A DNA stretch of 64,000 nucleotides from Symbiodinium natans (GCA_905221605.1 CAJNDS010002286.1:424461-488460); one strand, 5' to 3'; counted from the first letter of the stretch, positions 1 through 9,659 are shown. Numbers and translations are program-made. Notes: generated by a model not told the origin, from the letters alone.

Positions 1-59
1 TCTTGCGTTGTCCCATCAGAGTGTCCCTGGCTCGCCCCATGATTGATCCGGGCGAACCC

Positions 60-307
60 GAAACCCTAAACCCTAAACCCGAAACCCTAAACCCTAAACC
101 CTAAACCCTAAACCCTAGGGGTTCGGTCTGAGCACTCCCTTCCCATGTTCCACCCAGCGCCGCCTTGATCCGAGCTGTCGGACCGAGCGGGGCAGGGCTT
201 TTTGAACTCTAAACCCTAAACCCTAAACCCTAAACCCTAAATCCTAAACCCTAAACCCTAAACCCTAAACCCTAAACCCTAAACCCTAAACCCTAAACCC
301 TAAACCC
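60..307 (-). repeat. Interstitial telomere blocks (CCCTAAA)n
   Basis: Two CCCTAAA blocks (about 60-118 and 210-307) separated by about 90 bp of unique DNA. The G-rich strand is the minus strand. A few units are variants (CCCGAAA, ATCCTAA). The unique spacer contains an open, AG-bounded stretch near 157-199 too short to call as an exon. Confidence 0.95.
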
Positions 308-321
308 CACCCAAGTCTCAG

Positions 322-413
322 AACCCGATCTTCTCAGAAGATTCGTCCAGGTCACGAAGCGTGCTGGACTTTTGGCATGAGGACTTAGCCACAGAAGTTC
401 AACCGAACGCAGG
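322..413 (+). CDS. Exon candidate between telomere blocks, unknown protein
   Basis: This open segment follows a CCCTAAA block and an AG at 320-321. It ends exactly where GTTTAGGG begins (414). It reads without stop in only one frame, giving a peptide that includes SVLDFWHEDLATEVQPNA. It is the first clear case of the CCCTAAA - AG - exon - GTTTAGGG layout. No family is recognised. Confidence 0.45.
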
Positions 414-414
414 G

Positions 415-1150
415 TTTAGGGTTTAGGGTTTAGTTTAGGGAAAAGGGTCTAGGGTACAAAGAGGGTGTAGGGTTCAGGGTTCAGGGTTGCGGCTGTTTCT
501 GGCAACACCCACAGAAGCGCGGATGCAGAACAAAGGGTTCTGGGTTGAGGGGGTAGGCGGGCGGGCAAAGAAAGCCAAAGCCCCGAACCCTGAACCCTAA
601 ACCCAAACCTCTAAAGACCCGAAGTCCCGAAGTCCTACAGCAGGAGCCCTGCTTGAAGCTTCATCTTACAAGTAGGGTTATCAGTCCCCAAAATAAAGGT
701 TATAGCCATAGTTCCCCTAAACCCTAAACCCTAAACCCTAAACCCTAAACCCTAAACCCTAAACCCTAAACCCTCTCATAAGTACTTATCAACCTCCCAG
801 TGTGGACACCCAGGTTGCACGCAGTGCTACATGGGTGGTTGTCAAGATTATGGCCCCTTTTTGGATCCCGATGATATTACGGCAGCTACTATTTAAGGTA
901 CCCCTTTAAAGGGATCATGTTTTGAGTATTACGGCACCTACTATGTTGGGGTACCCCAACAGGGATGATATGTTTGACAGCCACCCACATGTACTTTTGC
1001 ATGTTATGTTCTTGCCTGCTTAGGTATGTAGCCTTTGGAACCAGCGAGCGCGACAATACGATGACTCTTATCAGTGAGCGAGAACACCGATAGCATTAGA
1101 GCTCAAGCTGTTTCACAGGTCGTTGCCTTTGCTGCCATGTTTTTGATCAT
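415..1150. other. Non-coding filler with broken family B element
   Basis: This stretch holds TTTAGGG variants (415-490), a unique spacer, and an element similar to family B (about 661-815) that is split by a CCCTAAA block at 716-774. At 860-975 two imperfect copies of a motif containing GATATTACGGCA and ATTACGGCACCTAC lie in tandem. No coding segment is supported. Confidence 0.5.
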
Positions 1151-2191
1151 TGTCGCGACACAAAGTCGCAGAAGTGAGCCTAGACCTGGGCCATGGGTTC
1201 AGGTGGCTCCTCCAGTGGAGCTTGCCACCGCCGCTGAACTCCAAAAGGGTTGCTGCCGACTTGAAGCCAGAGGACCTTGACGAAGTGAAGTTGGCTTTGG
1301 ACCAGGCGCGACCTCCAAAGAATAGCCGGCGCAGAAGGAAGTGTGGTGGCAAGAAGTTCCTTAGTAGTAGAGTAGGCAACCTTTAACCTTTTTAGGGTAA
1401 GAGAATCCCCCCCCCTCAATACAAATCAATTGAGACGGGGAGGGGAGGGGGGGGAATTAATTCAAGGTCAACATTAGGCCCCTGGACACTTATACTCCCA
1501 AAGGTTAACCTTTAGTTCCCCTAGCTGCTGGACAACTAAGGTTCGCCTCCTTCGGCATGCGGACGGACTTGCCCGAAGAGCCGGTGGTGACTGAGAAGTT
1601 CGAGCCCAATCAGACGATGGATCTGCCCCAAAAGGTGGACCTTCGCAAATACATGACCCCGGTGGAAGATCAATCAAACTCCAACAGTTGCTGTGCCAAT
1701 GCTGTGGCAGGGGCATATGAGTACATGAATCGCAAACATGCCGAGGCAACAGGATGTGAACCCGGCGATGTGTCTCGGCTTTTCATCTATTATGTTGGCC
1801 GGAAGAAAGATATGGTTGATGAGGCAAAACTGTGGGGAGGCACGAATCCCAAAGCCGCGCGCAAAGACGAAGGTATGGGCTTAGGGGCTGCCATCAGTGC
1901 CATTCAGATGACAGGCGCTTGCTTGGCAAATTCCTGGCCTTGTGAGCTGGACAAGTTAGTGTTAGACCATCTGATGAATGCTTCACAGAGGCTCAGAAGT
2001 ACAAAGTTGCGGAGGCCAAAAGGGTGCCACTGGATCTTGTCGCTCTGCGTCGGCGCTTGGCTCAGGGCCATCCCATGATTTTCGGCCTCATGCTCACGGA
2101 CAAATTCTTTCGTCCACCAAGATGCGGCGTCATTTCAACACCCGGCAAAGATGACAAGAGAGCCGCTGAACATGGTTTGCATTCAATGCTG

Positions 2192-2219
2192 GTTTAGGGT
2201 TTAGGGTTTAGGGTTTCTG
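2192..2219 (+). repeat. 28-bp telomere insertion inside peptidase pseudogene
   Basis: Three GTTTAGG units plus GTTTCTG (4 x 7 bp) sit between the codons of an otherwise collinear catalytic-His region. The last three inserted bases (CTG) repeat the three bases before the insertion. The flanking reading frame resumes at 2220. Confidence 0.85.
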
Positions 2220-2428
2220 GTGGGCTATAATGACCGCCGGCGGATCTTCATCGTGAGAAACAGTTAGGGGGGAACGGTGGGGAGACGGTGGTTACGGCTA
2301 TGTGAGCTATGACTATCTGGCAAGCTCGCGCTGCAATCTTTGCCAACAATATATCATTACTGGACTCACGGAAGTAGACTCCAGTCCCTGATGATGGTGA
2401 GGGCTTCGACATCCAAGACGATTCTGAT

Positions 2429-2531
2429 GCTTACTTCTCCAAAAGCTGAACTTTATAATTTTTTTGGGTTTCCTTGTTTACTAGGAATAATAAAGTTTAA
2501 CCTTTTTTCCTTTAGTTATTGGAGAAGTAAG
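2429..2531 (+). mobile_element. Introner-like element, family A copy 1
   Basis: A 103-bp element with perfect 13-bp terminal inverted repeats: CTTACTTCTCCAA at 2430-2442 and TTGGAGAAGTAAG at 2519-2531. It begins with GC and ends with AG. Removing it exactly joins two acidic reading-frame segments in phase (…DDSD with DEVEVESDEE), which is the behaviour of an intron-forming element. Confidence 0.8.
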
Positions 2532-2952
2532 GATGAGGTGGAGGTAGAATCAGATGAGGAACCTGAAGGATGCAGAAGATGACTCTGACATCTCCCAATA
2601 TGTGGTGGGAGACCAACTTACTTGTTGAGCAGATCTTCAGCAGCCAAGGGGCAGCATTGGCACATCCGAGTTTCGCATGTGCCTGACAGTCTTCAACCGA
2701 ACTGGTGGTTTCCAAATCTTTGACGACAAGGCTGCATACTTCTGGGTGGAGGATGATTCTCAGCATCCGGGCAGAAGTCAGTGGACACGGGAGGACTTCG
2801 ATGAAGTCGTGAAAAAGTTTCACCTGTAAAGTGACCCAGAAATACCTATGTTTCAGTCAGTGGAATTCACTGAGCACATAGTTGCGAAGGTCGCGTTTCA
2901 CTCTTTTTAGAGTGGGTGCTCACTGTAAGGTGCTTCCACGCCCAGTACCCAG

Positions 2953-3109
2953 CGCCGCTGGAGACAAACAACGGTGGTGAATTTTCTCATTCTGCACCAT
3001 TTGTTGAGGATGAAATGGTCGCAATCTCATACAAGTTCTTGCAATTGTCATGTCCATTGAGTGCTGATGCTGAAAGCTTGCAAGTTTGCACCGCTTTGGA
3101 CGCACGCAA
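2953..3109 (+). CDS. Exon candidate, unknown protein
   Basis: An AG acceptor (cacgcccag) is followed by an open frame reading YPAPLETNNGGEFSHSAPF and later LSADAESLQVCTALDARN, with a possible GT donor at 3110. The frame continues to a stop that lies inside the CCCTAAA block. It lies downstream of the peptidase pseudogene and may be part of the same relict locus. Confidence 0.35.
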
Positions 3110-3208
3110 TGTGGCGGACACAGACCTTTCCAAGAAACCCTAAACTCTAACCCTAAACCCTAAACCCTAAACCGGGGGAGGACCTGGACCCTGGTGGTGT
3201 GGGCGCAG

Positions 3209-3269
3209 TGAGCCGCACGGAGTCCACTCCCCAGTGGTTCGGTCTCCCCTAAGTCGGGTCTGGCGCCGG
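3209..3269 (+). CDS. Exon candidate between telomere blocks
   Basis: An AG at 3207-3208 follows a CCCTAAA block and the segment ends where GTCTAGGGTTTAGGG begins. One frame is open (EPHGVHSPVVRSPLSRVWRR). Unknown protein, rich in Arg and Ser. Confidence 0.3.
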
Positions 3270-3596
3270 GTCTAGGGTTTAGGGTTTGGGGGCTTAGGGT
3301 TTAGGGTTTAGGGTTTAGGGTTTAGGGTTTAGGGTGAGAGTTGCGGCTTGGGTTGGGTGTTGGGGACGCAGCCCCTAGCTGGGTTTCTGTCTTCCTTCAC
3401 CCTGTTAGACTAATTCACCTTCACCTTCCATTGCTTTGTTTAGTTCGGCGCATTTAAGTTTACCTTAAACCTTGAACCCTGAACCCTAAACCCTAAGCCC
3501 TAAACCCTAAACCCGAAACCCTAAACCCTAAACCCTAAACCTCCCTCTCTCAACTGGGCGATCGACAGTCTACCTTGCATCCCAGCAGCTTTTCAG

Positions 3597-3630
3597 GCGC
3601 ACCGCCCTGAGCTCAAAGACCACTTCCAGA
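3597..3630 (+). CDS. Exon candidate between telomere blocks
   Basis: The acceptor cttttcag and a possible GC donor bound a 34-bp segment reading AHRPELKDHFQ. It lies between a CCCTAAA block (3470-3540) and a TTTAGGG block (3636-3689). Short, so support is weak. Confidence 0.3.
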
Positions 3631-3909
3631 GCGCTTTAGGGTTTAGGGTTTAGGGTTTAGGGTTTAGGGCTTAGGGTTTAGGGTTTAGCATGCCAAGACC
3701 ACACCTCCAAGATCACACCAGGGTCGCAACAGGAGACTTTCCTGCTCTCGGGCACGCAGAAACACCGGGAAAGTCACGGACATCGGGGGCACATGGGGGG
3801 GAGCCGTGGGGAGGACCTACATCGGACCTGTCATCCAAACCCTAAACCCCAAACCCCAAACCCCAAACCCCAAACCCCAAACGCTGTTGCTGGGGGAAGC
3901 AACCTCAAG

Positions 3910-3987
3910 CACCCGCCCCATCGCGTGGCGATGATCCATTGCACGCACCTAAATCTGAAAAAATACCCGAAATAGCATGTGCAAAGG
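3910..3987 (+). CDS. Exon candidate, phase-linked to 4100-4152
   Basis: It lies between CCCTAAA (3838-3880) and GTTTAGGG (3988 on). The frame that stays open to the donor reads PAPSRGDDPLHAPKSEK and PEIACAK. It leaves one base of a codon over, which matches the entry phase of the next candidate. An overlapping frame carries a stop. Confidence 0.4.
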
Positions 3988-4048
3988 GTTTAGGGTTTAG
4001 GGTTTAGGGTTTAGGGTTTAGGGTTTAGGGTTTAGGGTTTAGGGTTTG
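3986..4048 (+). repeat. Telomere block (TTTAGGG)n
   Basis: Nine near-perfect TTTAGGG units starting directly at the donor of the preceding exon candidate. Confidence 0.95.
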
Positions 4049-4099
4049 GGGAGAAAACATAAAGCCCGGCGCCGATGTGAGGTTCCTAAAGGATGCCAG

Positions 4100-4152
4100 C
4101 CAAGCCCTGGGTCTACCTGGCTCCATTTGTGCACTTGGGCGTTGTGGGCCTG
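4100..4152 (+). CDS. Exon candidate, hydrophobic segment
   Basis: An AG acceptor (gatgccag) and a GC donor running straight into GCTTAGGGTTTAGGG bound this segment. It reads KPWVYLAPFVHLGVVGL, a probable membrane-spanning stretch. The entry phase matches 3910-3987 and the exit phase matches 4415-4492. Confidence 0.45.
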
Positions 4153-4414
4153 GCTTAGGGTTTAGGGTTTAGGGTTTAGGGTTTAGGGTTTAGGGTTTAG
4201 CGTTGCCGGTTGCAGAGTTTACGGCGCGAATGTCATCCCCCATGTGGCTCACTCCTGAGATCCCTTAAAGGGTATTTGTGCGGCCCACATTCCTCGTTCC
4301 CTACTAAGAACCAGGGGGATGTGCAGCAGGGCTGCTATAGACAACATAATAATATGTAAGGAAGAAGTCGGAAGTCCGTGCGCGTGCATTTTCTGGTTGG
4401 GAGGGTTTTTGCAG

Positions 4415-4492
4415 CTCTCGTTGACAGCTATCGCTGATGACTTGTGCAAACAACAGGCCATGCTCATGCTTCAGGCAATGCGAACTTCTAGG
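4415..4492 (+). CDS. Exon candidate, phase 0 on both sides
   Basis: It has a pyrimidine-rich acceptor (gggtttttgcag) and a GTAGAC donor that runs into CCCTAAA-like DNA. The 26 codons read LSLTAIADDLCKQQAMLML and AMRTSR with no stop. Together with the two preceding candidates it encodes a hydrophobic stretch followed by a Gln- and Met-rich helix-like stretch. No family recognised. Confidence 0.5.
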
Positions 4493-4799
4493 GTAGACCG
4501 TAGCCCCTAAACGGCCCTAAACCCTGAGCTTGGGGTTTAGGGTTTGGGGTTTAGGGTTTAGGGACCCCAAACCCTAAACCCTAAACCCTGAACCCTAAAC
4601 ACCTGCTTTGAGCCAGGACTTCCAAGAGATACGTTGATTCGAGTCTTCAATGTCCTGGATACCACGGCGACGGGGTGGGTGCGGAGACCTGGAAGGCTTC
4701 AGGAAGTTACGGAGAGAATACTAATGATTTGAAAAAGAATAACACGAATAGGAACATTTATTGTAGCACTAATCGCTCATAAGCATTCTTTACTAGAGC

Positions 4800-4842
4800 C
4801 CCGCCCCCCACCCCGCCCCCCCCCCACCCCGCCCCCCCCCCC

Positions 4843-4879
<37 letters not shown>
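4800..4879. repeat. Poly-C tract
   Basis: About 80 bp made almost wholly of C with a few A and G. Its length is likely unreliable in any assembly. Confidence 0.95.
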
Positions 4880-4882
<3 letters not shown>

Positions 4883-5005
4883 ATGAAGACAACCCACCAC
4901 ACCACACAGCAGCGCGTGATTACTGAATAACCCTGAACCCTAAACCCTTAACCCCATGCTATAGGGCCACAAGATCAGCTTTTGGGGGTTTACATGTAGA
5001 TGTAG

Positions 5006-5246
5006 GGGCTCATGGAGAAGCCATGAAGTTTCGGGTCGTGGCGACTTGGAGCTTGTGTGGAAGGTCATCCGATTGCCCAAGCGAAAAAACGGCACAGCAT
5101 TTGAAGCAAAGATCAAGAAGCCCCGCAAAACCCAGAAGCCCTGTTGTCTTTGCACGACTTGCGCTGCAGGGGGCCCCTATCGTGACACGTGCATGGTACT
5201 GTGTGCTGTTCTGCAATTCCGGTCTCGCTGCCCGCTGCGACTACAG
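5006..5246 (+). CDS. Cys-rich exon candidate
   Basis: A 241-bp segment begins after a TAG acceptor and ends CTACAG|GTAAACCC, a strong donor leading directly into a CCCTAAA block. One frame is open throughout. It includes ELVWKVIRLPKRKN, a Lys/Arg-rich stretch and a Cys cluster (CCLCTTCAAGG…DTC) with four to five cysteines that could bind zinc. It exits in phase 0, matching the next candidate after an intron of exactly 100 bp. Confidence 0.5.
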
Positions 5247-5346
5247 GTAAACCCTAAACCCTAAACCCTAAACCCTGAACCCTAAACCCCTCAACTTGAC
5301 TCTGAATCCGAGCCCCAATCCGGCGAAGAGCCTTTAACCCCCCCAG
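5247..5346 (+). other. Candidate 100-bp intron built partly of CCCTAAA
   Basis: This runs from GTAAACCCTAAACCC to CCCCCCCAG between two phase-0 exon candidates. Nearly half of it is CCCTAAA repeat starting at the donor. It shows that telomere units can begin right at a 5' splice site in the CCCTAAA orientation as well. Confidence 0.45.
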
Positions 5347-5381
5347 GTCTCTCTGAGCGAGTTCGGCTATCTCGAGGCTGG
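5347..5381 (+). CDS. Short exon candidate
   Basis: A C-rich acceptor (cccccccag) and a GTGTTAGGG donor bound 35 bp reading VSLSEFGYLEAG in phase 0. An alternative frame is also open. Confidence 0.4.
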
Positions 5382-5382
5382 G

Positions 5383-5553
5383 TGTTAGGGTGTTAGGGTG
5401 TAGGGTGTAGGGTGTAGGGTTTAGGGTGCAGGGTGTAGGGTGTTAGGGTGTTAGGGTGTTAGGGTGTAGGGTGTAGGGTGTAGGGTGTGGGGTGTAGGGT
5501 GTAGGGTGTTAGGGTGTTAGGGTGTTAGGGTTTAGGGTGTTAGGGTTTAGGCA
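5383..5553 (+). repeat. Variant telomere block, GTGTTAGGG/GTGTAGGG type
   Basis: The block is dominated by 8-9 bp variants (GTGTAGGG, GTGTTAGGG) in alternating runs, with only a few canonical TTTAGGG units. Such local homogenisation of a variant points to amplification by slippage or recombination after insertion. Confidence 0.95.
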
Positions 5554-5764
5554 ATCCAGAAGGTTGCTTCCTTTGCCCTCTTTTTGCGTGATGGCCTCAG
5601 TCGTGATGATCCTATAGCGGGCTAGACTTGACTCCACTGGGACGAGGGTTTACCCTAAAGCCCAAACCCTAAACCCCAAAGCCCAAACCCCAAACCCTAA
5701 ACCCTAAACCCTGAGCCCTAAACCCTAAGCTTGGTTGGGAACCTCCAGACTCTGTCTGCCCCAG

Positions 5765-5841
5765 GCCTTCGAAACGAAGCTGGCAGAGGCCTTGGCCGAG
5801 GAGAAGACCAAGGATGGCCAGAAGGCCCCACCCCCAGTGAG
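5765..5841 (+). CDS. Exon candidate between telomere blocks
   Basis: The acceptor gtctgccccag follows a CCCTAAA block, and the donor GTAGGGTTTAGGG starts the next block. It reads AFETKLAEALAEEKTKDGQK then APPPV, an Ala/Glu/Lys-rich helix-like stretch. One of the cleaner exon candidates, but of unknown family. Confidence 0.5.
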
Positions 5842-5975
5842 GTAGGGTTTAGGGTTTAGGGTTTAGGGTTTAGGGTTTGAGTTTAGGGTTTAGGGTTTAG
5901 GGTTTAGGGTTTAGGGTTTAGGGTTTAGGGTTTAGGGTTTAGGGTTTAGGGTTTAGGGTTTAGGGTTTAGGGTTT
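5842..5975 (+). repeat. Telomere block (TTTAGGG)n
   Basis: About 19 nearly perfect units beginning at the donor of the preceding exon candidate. Confidence 0.97.
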
Positions 5976-6465
5976 GCTGTCATAAGGCGTAGATGCTGTG
6001 AAGGTTAGGATGCAGCAGAGGCTCGAATGCCTCATCAGGTGCGAAGAGCAGCTCTGGCCCGATTGTGGAGGGCCGTCCAATACTTTTCTCCCACCCCACG
6101 CCGTCCGAGGCGGCAAAACCACCCAAACCTATTCCTTTAAAACAAATCTTTTAGGGTTTAGGCCTAAACTCATGACTATCGCTTACTTTTAAAACATCTT
6201 TCTGTTACCCATGCCCACTTTCAGCGAAAGGAAAAGTTTGAGGCCATGTCCCGGCTCGTTTGTAGCACGGAGGGGGGTCAGGCGGGGGGGGGTCAGGGGG
6301 GCCGGGGAGGATAGGGGTCAGGGTGGGCCAGGGGACTCCGGGTTTGGGGGGGGGCGGCCTCAGCCTGGAGTTTAGGGCCCAGGGAGTTTTATACTTGTTA
6401 CATCCGTAGGTTATTACATCATTATGCCTTTATAATGTTTTTTTTGATATCTCTGATCCTTGAAG

Positions 6466-6550
6466 CCGAGCTGGCTTGGCTCGGAAGGCCCGCGGCCTTC
6501 CACTCCACGGCTCGAAGTCTGCACCAGAGCTGGCCAGTCCGGAAGCCCCA
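6466..6550 (+). CDS. Exon candidate ending at a telomere block
   Basis: The acceptor ccttgaag and a GTTTAGGG donor bound this segment. Its preferred frame reads ELAWLGRPAAFHSTARSLHQ then SWPVRKP. All three frames are open because it is GC-rich, so frame choice is uncertain. Confidence 0.3.
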
Positions 6551-6798
6551 GTTTAGGGCTTAGGGTTTAGGGTTTTAGGGTTTTAGGGTTTGAGGGTTTT
6601 AGGGTTTTTAGGGTTTTTAGGGTTTTTAGGGTTTTAGGGCTTTAGGGTTTTAGGGTTTTAGGGTTTTAGGGTTTTAGGGTTTTAGGGTTTTAGGGTTTGA
6701 GGGTTTTAGGGCTTTAGGGTTTTAGGGTTTTAGGGTTTTAGGGTTTTAGGGTTTTAGGGTTTTAGGGTTTTAGGGTTTTAGGGTTTTAGGGTTTTAGG
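6551..6798 (+). repeat. Variant telomere block, TTTTAGGG type
   Basis: About 30 units of the octamer TTTTAGGG with a few TTTTTAGGG and TTTGAGGG, unlike the heptamers nearby. A similar octamer block lies at 14402-14540. Confidence 0.97.
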
Positions 6799-7298
6799 CA
6801 CCAACAGGAAGGGATTGGAATAGGGGGTACTACAATCCCCATTAAGGACTGTTAGAATGAGGCGGGACATCCCAGGGTTAGGGGTATAGGGCATAGGGAG
6901 AAGGAATTTGGATCAAGCAAAATGTTTTGACAGAAAAAGATAACCCTTTTTGTTTGCCCTGCAGCACCCTGAGCCCGAAAAAAACCCTACAACAGGAGGT
7001 AAAAGCCGTGGAACTAGTCTGGCAGTTATTTTGTCTGCGGAAACGCGAGAACACGTTTCTGAGGGGCGGATGCCTGTGACAGGGGGGCTCTTTGACTCTA
7101 CGAGGTTTAGTGTTTAGGGTTTAGGGCTCAGGGTGACGGTTTGGGGTTGGGATCGAACAGGCTCTCATTCCGAAACTATCTCCCCAAGGTTTTGCTCCAC
7201 CTTGGGCACTGTCTGTTTTTGTTGCTTTCCTACAGTCGGCCCGGTAGTCAGATGGCAGCAAAAAGGCCAAAAAGCCCTGGCCCTAAACCCTATAACTT

Positions 7299-7520
7299 GG
7301 GATGCTCCCCCCTTATACTACCAGTCCTTAATAGTGATCATACTAGGGGGTCCTATATATCCCTATTCAGGACTCTTAGTATAAGGGGGAAGCTCCCAAC
7401 CTAGAAATTCCAGATATCCCTATTCAGGACTGTTAGTATAAGGGGGGAACATCCCAACCTAGAAATTCCCATATATCCCTACTCAGGACTCTTAGTATAA
7501 GGGGGCAGATCCCAACCTTT
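7299..7520 (+). mobile_element. Family C elements, one full copy plus two half copies
   Basis: The element starts with GGGATGCTCCCCCCTTATACTA and ends with TTAGTATAAGGGGGAAGC. Two further 3' halves (…AGGACTGTTAGTATAAGG…) follow in tandem near 7403-7460 and 7461-7515. Full copies elsewhere show ends complementary over about 30 bp. Confidence 0.75.
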
Positions 7521-7528
7521 AACCTCAG

Positions 7529-7612
7529 AATCCCGGCAGTGTGTACCGAGGCCCCTCCCGGACAGTAAAGCTCCACATTCCGCCCGGAGTGCCGCCCTTG
7601 ATTGGAAGAGGG
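7529..7612 (+). CDS. Exon candidate, phase 0 on both sides
   Basis: The acceptor aacctttaacctcag and a donor at GTTTAGGG bound 28 codons reading NPGSVYRGPSRTVKLHIPPG then VPPLIGRG. It lies immediately after the family C cluster. No family recognised. Confidence 0.45.
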
Positions 7613-8520
7613 GTTTAGGGCTTTACGGTTGGTTGCAGTCTCGCAGGCCTGGATGCCAAAAAAAGCGAGTACCTTGCAAGAAGGGTTATCAACAGGGGGG
7701 CTCATAGCGTCTCAAGGCTACATCCATACAAACAAAGGGGTCTCACGGGCATGCGTGAGGTCAGTGTAGGCATGTTTGCTGCGTTTAGAGGCCTTACGCC
7801 CTCGAAGAAGCTCTGGGCATCGTTCGTACCTTCGATATTTTACTCTGAAGAGGATCTGAGGGGAATACTGGATGCTTAGTTGGGCGTTGAAAAAAGAGGC
7901 AGCAGCAGTACATCAGTAAGTTCCACAGCAGGTCGGGGCAGCTTGACAACCCCAGGAAGCCTAAACCCAAAATCCTAATTAAACCCTAAACCCTTAACCT
8001 GTTCAAGGAAGGCTCCCTCAACCCGTCTCAGCCAAGCGAAGTGTCAGCTCTCAGACCCTCAACCCTCTAAGTGCTAAACCCTACAAACCCTAAACTCTCA
8101 ACTTTAGAGGTTTCAGAAACGCCAAAGCTGCTGGCCTCTCAAGCCTGAGACCCTAATGTTTTGTTAAGGTTTGGGTTTAGGGTTTAGGGTCTAGGGTCTA
8201 GGGTTTAGGGAGGCCTCAAAAGGTGAGCCCGCAAAATCGGAGGCATACGGAGGTTGCAGATGCTGTGTAGATAGGGTTTAGGGTTTGGGGTTTAGGGCGT
8301 TTAGAAGTTTAGGGCGTTCAGGGTTTAAGGATCAGGGTGTGTCGTAGCGTAGGTCCCTGCCCAGTGGTTCGTCCCGCTGTGTGAAGCCCAACAAACACCA
8401 AAGCCCCCCCCCCCCCCCAAAAAAAAAAAAAAAATCGGGACAATCCATGGAGACGCTGTTGCGTTCCAAGCGCACAGGTTCTTGGCGATTTCAGGCTGCC
8501 CTGGCAGGCAAGCCGGCCGG

Positions 8521-8678
8521 GCCTTAATACTTAGAATAGGGTTGTTGGGGGTCATGATAGTATGATTAAAAGGGACAGAGGGAAATACCATTAAATTAGT
8601 AATTCTTCCGACCCCTATATTATAAGACTCTGTTCTCCGCGGCACATCTTTGAGCTGCAAATTGGGTTTTGTGTTTAG
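8521..8678 (+). mobile_element. Family M element, inverted copy
   Basis: The stretch from GCCTTAATACTTAGAATAGGG to about 8640 is the reverse of the family M copies at 35819 and 61989 (shared stretches near CCTATTCTAA and GGGAATACCATT). It is GC- and AG-bounded between short open segments. Confidence 0.55.
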
Positions 8679-8715
8679 GGCTTCCTTGCGCCAGCTGAAG
8701 GTCAGGCCCTCTACT

Positions 8716-8815
8716 GTATCCCCCTTGGGATTTTTTTAAAATTGTTTAAATAAAACCCAAGAGGATATCAAGAATATGATTGTTATTAAGGTTCTAATGG
8801 GAGTATAGTCTACAG
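8716..8815 (+). mobile_element. Family I element, variant copy
   Basis: An AT-rich stretch beginning GTATCCCCCTTGGGATTTTT, with AAACCCAAGAGGATAT and AAGGTTCTAATGGGAG inside. A close copy lies at 47040-47145. Confidence 0.6.
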
Positions 8816-9235
8816 GCACCAGGCTAGCCATTTGCACAGTGTCAGCGCTCATTCAAATAATGAGTGCTTGGAGCATCCCAAAATTCTCCACAGGGGCCCC
8901 ACACCACCTAAAACCCCAAACCCCAAGACCCTGTGCCTGCCAGCATAACGCACATTCTCCTCTGCAAGCTCTTCTTAAAACTCCACAATGGCTCCACGTA
9001 GTTCCCAAGATAGGGGGCCCGAAATACCCCCGAAATACTCGAATCCTGATTATAGGAATCCCAAACAAGGGCCCCTCCCCCCCCCTCCCAAGTATAACAA
9101 CTTATAGGCATCCCAAACAAAGGGCTCCCTCCCCCCCGCTTCTTTTCGCATGTCCTAAACCCTAAACCCTAAACCCAAAACCCTAAACCCTCAGAAGCCT
9201 CGGAAGTGTTCCCGGGCGTAAAAGGCGCGCGGCAG

Positions 9236-9282
9236 ATCTGAGCTGGGCCCCGCCGAGATTGCCACTTGGGTCGCTGTTTCGG
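9236..9282 (+). CDS. Exon candidate between telomere blocks
   Basis: The acceptor cgcgcggcag follows a CCCTAAA block and the donor GTTCTAGGGTTTAGGG starts the next. It reads SELGPAEIATWVAVSG. Clean boundaries; no family recognised. Confidence 0.45.
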
Positions 9283-9476
9283 GTTCTAGGGTTTAGGGTT
9301 TAGGGTTTAGGGTTTAGGGTTTAGGGTTTAGGGTTCTGGGAAGAGGCCCTGGGGATATTATGCCCTTATTGGGTTTAAGAGGATTATATTGGTTCTACTT
9401 CTAAGAGCCGTCCTAGGGTTTTGTGTTCTTTTTTAAAAAAGAACTCTACCTTTTACCTTGCTTGTGAAGCCGATGC

Positions 9477-9657
9477 TGGTTGCCTCAAGTGTGGCTGCAG
9501 CAGTAGTTGCAGCACAGTCCCGTCTGTGGAACACTGTCCCTGCTGCAATTTTGCAAACCACGACGCGTCATCCTGTTGGGCGACGCACACACAGAACAAA
9601 CAAGCAAAAAAGCGCCGACGTGTAACTGAAGCCCTTCTTGAATTAGCGCCACCATAG
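9477..9657 (+). CDS. Cys-rich terminal exon candidate with basic tail
   Basis: The open frame ends at TAG 9655-9657. It reads AGCLKCGCSSSCSTVPSVEH, then CPCCNFANH, and ends with KQAKKRRRVTEALLELAPP. Nine cysteines and a KKRRR cluster suggest a zinc-binding, possibly nuclear peptide. It follows a family I element, and the acceptor is uncertain (an AG at 9475-9476 would fit phase with 9236-9282). Confidence 0.35.
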
Positions 9658-9659
9658 TG

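Larger units (their letters stand above)
1557..2829 (+). pseudogene. Papain-family (C1A-like) cysteine peptidase pseudogene
   Basis: The opening frame (1557-1970) has a start Met, a VDLRKYMTPVEDQ segment and SCCANAVAGAYEYM, which matches the active-site Cys region of C1A peptidases (Cys45, next to a second Cys46). FIYYVGRKK follows, as in microbial-type C1 peptidases. A one-base shift near 1970 moves the frame into a region with LDLVALRRRLAQGHP and then HGLHSML, the catalytic His region. That is cut by a 28-bp telomere insertion (2192-2219). The Asn motif region (RNS) follows, then a one-base change at 2266 creates an immediate stop. An acidic tail rich in Asp and Glu is interrupted by a GC-AG bounded element (2429-2531). 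An open stretch at 2626-2829 ends in VVKKFHL and a stop. Family assignment is fairly firm; whether every break is genomic or partly sequencing error cannot be told here. Confidence 0.75.

Noticed and set aside
60-307. True chromosome end
   Set aside because: CCCTAAA blocks near position 1 resemble a telomere, but similar blocks in both orientations occur throughout the window, so this is interstitial.
1074-1419. Overlapping ORFs on both strands before the peptidase
   Set aside because: Several short frames overlap on both strands. The stretch VAADLKPEDLDEVKLALDQA followed by a basic run (about 1250-1370) could belong to the peptidase locus, but no boundary or family supports it.
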